Assembly: GCA_934096815.1 (NCBI GenBank) | Contig: CAKOMY010000005.1 | Coordinates: 1 to 64,000 of the forward strand | Length of the DNA stretch: 64,000 nucleotides | Source: an uncultured Bacilli bacterium | GTDB taxonomy: Bacteria; Bacillota_I; Bacilli_A; RF39; UBA660 | Reading direction: 5' to 3' | In this document: positions 61,866 through 64,000 of the stretch, one piece after another | Layout: each line of letters begins with the position of its first letter | Position numbering within the stretch: position 1 is the first letter of the stretch | Position numbers and translations under genes: made by a program | Notes under the pieces: generated by a model | Told to the model about the DNA's origin: nothing | Database searches by the model: none | Seen by the model: only the letters and a program-made list of their open reading frames with translations

Positions 61866-64000
61866 TTAATTTATTTGTTTTCTTCTATAAAAGATTCCAG
61901 CTCCAGCAAGTCCTACGATTGATAAGATTCCACTCATTATATAGAATCCAATATTATCTCCAGTTTGTGGATTTTCAGTAGGCACTGTTACTTTTGCTAC
62001 GTTAAATGTTGTAATTGCTTCTCCACCATCATTGAATAATACTTTTAAAGTATGTTCTCCAACTGATAATGTATCAACGAATTCTTTCTTCAATGTAATT
62101 ATTGTGCTTCCTGATTCTGCTGTATAATTTTTAGGATCAACTAATTCATTATCAACATATACCTTACCATCATCAAATAATCTAAAATCAGCATTTATTT
62201 TAAATTTAGCTTCATTATTTTTAGTAATTGTATATTTTTGATTAGCTCCTTCAATTACTTCATAAACTATTTTTTCAACTACAACTTCTAAATTGATATT
62301 AGATGTTATATTTGTAAGTTTTAAAGTGTCTCCAACCATATCAGCAGTTTTATCAGTTTCATCAACTAAAACTTTAACTAACTTATATCCACTATTAGCA
62401 GTTATAGTAAATTCTTTATCTTCACCATAACTTACTGCAACAGCACCATTTGGTGTAATAGTTGCACCATCAACATCTTTAACAGTTACAGTAAATGGTA
62501 TTTTCTTATAACTTACTTTAACATCTTTTTCTTCATTTACAGTAAGTTCTATTTTATTACCAGTTACAGTAGTTTCTACTGTATTTACTAATACTTTATC
62601 AATCATATATCCAACATTTGGTGTAAATGTTATTTCAACTTTTGTTCCTTCAACAGCATCTATTTTACTTGGTGTAATTGTTCCATTTCCACCATCAACT
62701 GATGTTATTACATCAAACGTATCTTTAACATTAACTTCAATATCAATATCAGTTATTGTTTTATAGTTTGTAGTATCAACAGGAGTATATGTTGCTTTAT
62801 AAGTATGTGTTCCAGCTGTTAATACTGTACTTGTATCATTCCAAGTAAATCTACCTGGTAGAGTTACATCATTTAATGTTTTTCCTTTTACACCAGTAAG
62901 ACCAGTTGGTACTGTATAGTCTGGTGTTGCTTGAGTGATTGACCAGTTTAAAACTAAATCTGTAGTTGTACCATCTTTCCACTCATAATTATCTTTATCT
63001 TTTAAGGATACTGTAATGCTATAATTTCCAACATTAGTAGCCTTAATATCGCCAGAAAAATTCATCTTATTTGAATCAAAATTACTATCTTGTGTAACTA
63101 TTTCATCACCAGTATATTCAAAAGTATTTTCAATTAAAGTTACTTTTTCAAGTTGTGCTTTTTTAATAGTAAATGCTACACTAAATGTTCCTGTATAATC
63201 AGAATTACTATCTGGCACTTTATATGTTACTGTATAAGTTCCAGCTTTTGTAGGAGCCGTAGCACTGTTATAATTTGTAGAACCAGTTCCTTTATATAAT
63301 ACTTCTAAATCACTAACATTTACTGTACCAGCATTAACACTAATTGTTCCAGTTGGCTTTTTAGGATTTCCATCATAAGTAAATGTTTCATTATTAGAAA
63401 GTCCTGAAATATTTACATCAGTTTTATTTACAACATGAACTATAAAATCTTTTGTTGTTTCTTTCCATTCAGGAGTATTATCTCCACCAAGATCCATTTT
63501 TGCTGCCGTAATAGTCATTACAACATCACCTTCAGTAGCTCCTGCTACATATTCTTCATTTGTAGCATCATATGTAAGTGCTGTTCCTGATTTAATAGTA
63601 AAATCAATGTTTCCTACATTTCCAGTTACTGATTGTTCTAAATATTCTTTTGATATAGAACCATTAACTTTTACATTTTGATCTGCAATTGCTAAAGGTT
63701 GTTCTGCACTTGTTACTTCAAGTACACCATTTACATGTGTTCCCATTGTATAGTTAGAAGTAATATCTTCACCATTTCTCATTACTTTAACATTGCTTAC
63801 AGTATTATTTGAAGAACCTACAAATTTTTGGCTACCAGTAATTGTAGCTTCTAACATATCACCTGGTAGTAATACACCATTAGTATATGTATAATTATTT
63901 TTTGTTAATTCAGTACCATCATATACTTTAGTATCTGAACCAGCTGTTACAACTATTGGTGTTGAAATTGGGTTTACTGTTAATTTACCAGCAGCTTTTA
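61866..64000 (-). CDS. Large MBG-type surface protein with NPQTG anchor (5' end outside window)
   Basis: More than 700 residues visible; the frame is open to base 64000 with no start needed inside. It contains tandem bacterial Ig-like and MBG domains (KVYDGTELT; YDGNPKKPTGTISVNAG; FEYTGDEIVT; YTVPTGLTGVKGKTLNDV), then three InlB/FIVAR-like strands (VDGGNGTITPSKIDA; VDGATITPNGAVAVSYGEDK) and NPQTG-DN, a membrane helix and RRKQIN. The sorting signal differs from the LPXTG of the pilins. Probably a wall-attached stalk or adhesin carried as element 2 cargo. Confidence 0.8.
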   Translation of the reverse strand, partial: KAAGKLTVNPISTPIVVTAGSDTKVYDGTELTKNNYTYTNGVLLPGDMLEATITGSQKFVGSSNNTVSNVKVMRNGEDITSNYTMGTHVNGVLEVTSAEQPLAIADQNVKVNGSISKEYLEQSVTGNVGNIDFTIKSGTALTYDATNEEYVAGATEGDVVMTITAAKMDLGGDNTPEWKETTKDFIVHVVNKTDVNISGLSNNETFTYDGNPKKPTGTISVNAGTVNVSDLEVLYKGTGSTNYNSATAPTKAGTYTVTYKVPDSNSDYTGTFSVAFTIKKAQLEKVTLIENTFEYTGDEIVTQDSNFDSNKMNFSGDIKATNVGNYSITVSLKDKDNYEWKDGTTTDLVLNWSITQATPDYTVPTGLTGVKGKTLNDVTLPGRFTWNDTSTVLTAGTHTYKATYTPVDTTNYKTITDIDIEVNVKDTFDVITSVDGGNGTITPSKIDAVEGTKVEITFTPNVGYMIDKVLVNTVETTVTGNKIELTVNEEKDVKVSYKKIPFTVTVKDVDGATITPNGAVAVSYGEDKEFTITANSGYKLVKVLVDETDKTADMVGDTLKLTNITSNINLEVVVEKIVYEVIEGANQKYTITKNNEAKFKINADFRLFDDGKVYVDNELVDPKNYTAESGSTIITLKKEFVDTLSVGEHTLKVLFNDGGEAITTFNVAKVTVPTENPQTGDNIGFYIMSGILSIVGLAGAGIFYRRKQIN

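Larger units (their letters stand above)
58877..64000. mobile_element. Integrative element 2 (serine recombinase), open at the window end
   Basis: It starts where PBP homology stops, at the SxN codons, and has a serine recombinase at this end in the same orientation as element 1. No PBP 5' part occurs up to 64000, so the element must extend beyond. A 12-bp inverted pair (58945-58956 and 58983-58994, AATGTTCTTATG) and CATTGGAA/TTCCAATG (58886-58893, 58941-58948) lie near the end and may be recombinase arms. Confidence 0.65.

Noticed and set aside
1..64000. CRISPR arrays
   Set aside because: I saw no run of regularly spaced identical repeats. The repeats present are coding (HNH gene, ABC genes) or inverted.

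Overview
The window comes from a low-GC Gram-positive bacterium with a cell wall, most likely a gut Bacilli/Erysipelotrichia- or RF39-like lineage. It is strongly AT-rich, uses the standard code (TGA stops, e.g. infB), and carries MraY, FtsW, a PBP, sortases with LPXTG substrates, MerR and a Bacillus-like rimP-nusA-ylxR-infB-rbfA-truB order. Nearly every gene is on the minus strand, so transcription runs from high to low coordinates. The only plus-strand coding trace is a dead transposase.

Layout, low to high. 1-2.8 kb: tRNA-Thr, a lone receiver protein, a broken HD hydrolase, and an AbiF-type HEPN abortive-infection gene flanked by two copies of a small structured RNA. 2.8-7.8 kb: translation/transcription operon rimP-nusA-ylxR-infB-rbfA-truB. 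7.9-8.7 kb: HAD phosphatase. 8.8-15.3 kb: a sortase-assembled pilus operon (coiled-coil protein, catalytically dead signal peptidase-like protein, VWA tip adhesin, backbone pilin, class C sortase, base pilin, second sortase). 15.4-20.4 kb: decayed toxin-antitoxin pair, surface proteins driven by promoters with G7 tracts, and a dead IS1634-type transposase. 20.4-29.9 kb: a cohesin-domain membrane protein, a dockerin-bearing glucosaminidase and a Tad-like secretion operon. 30-40.8 kb: rRNA dimethylase, FtsW, MraY, several hypotheticals, another G7-promoter surface protein, a YbhN-like flippase, tsf and rpsB. 40.8-47.2 kb: MerR-controlled pair of ABC exporters, GT8 glycosyltransferase, HipA-like kinase.

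47.3-64 kb: a PASTA-domain penicillin-binding protein gene is broken twice. Its 3' part (47334-48005) and a middle part (about 58668-58876) are separated by a 10.7-kb serine-recombinase element. A second serine-recombinase element starts directly upstream of the middle part and runs off the window, so the 5' part of the PBP gene must lie outside. Element 1 carries the AbiEi/AbiEii toxin-antitoxin pair and an unrecognised cassette built round an HNH nuclease fused to six ~94-residue repeats. Element 2 carries a large MBG-type surface protein with an NPQTG anchor.

Themes: surface variability (G7 promoters, shared N-terminal stems with different C-terminal domains, a DGR-like variable tail, pili, cohesin-dockerin) and defence (AbiF plus RNA, AbiE, HNH-repeat cassette, HipA-like). 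The best candidates for undescribed biology are the HNH-repeat cassette, the G7-tract promoters and the double insertion in the PBP gene.
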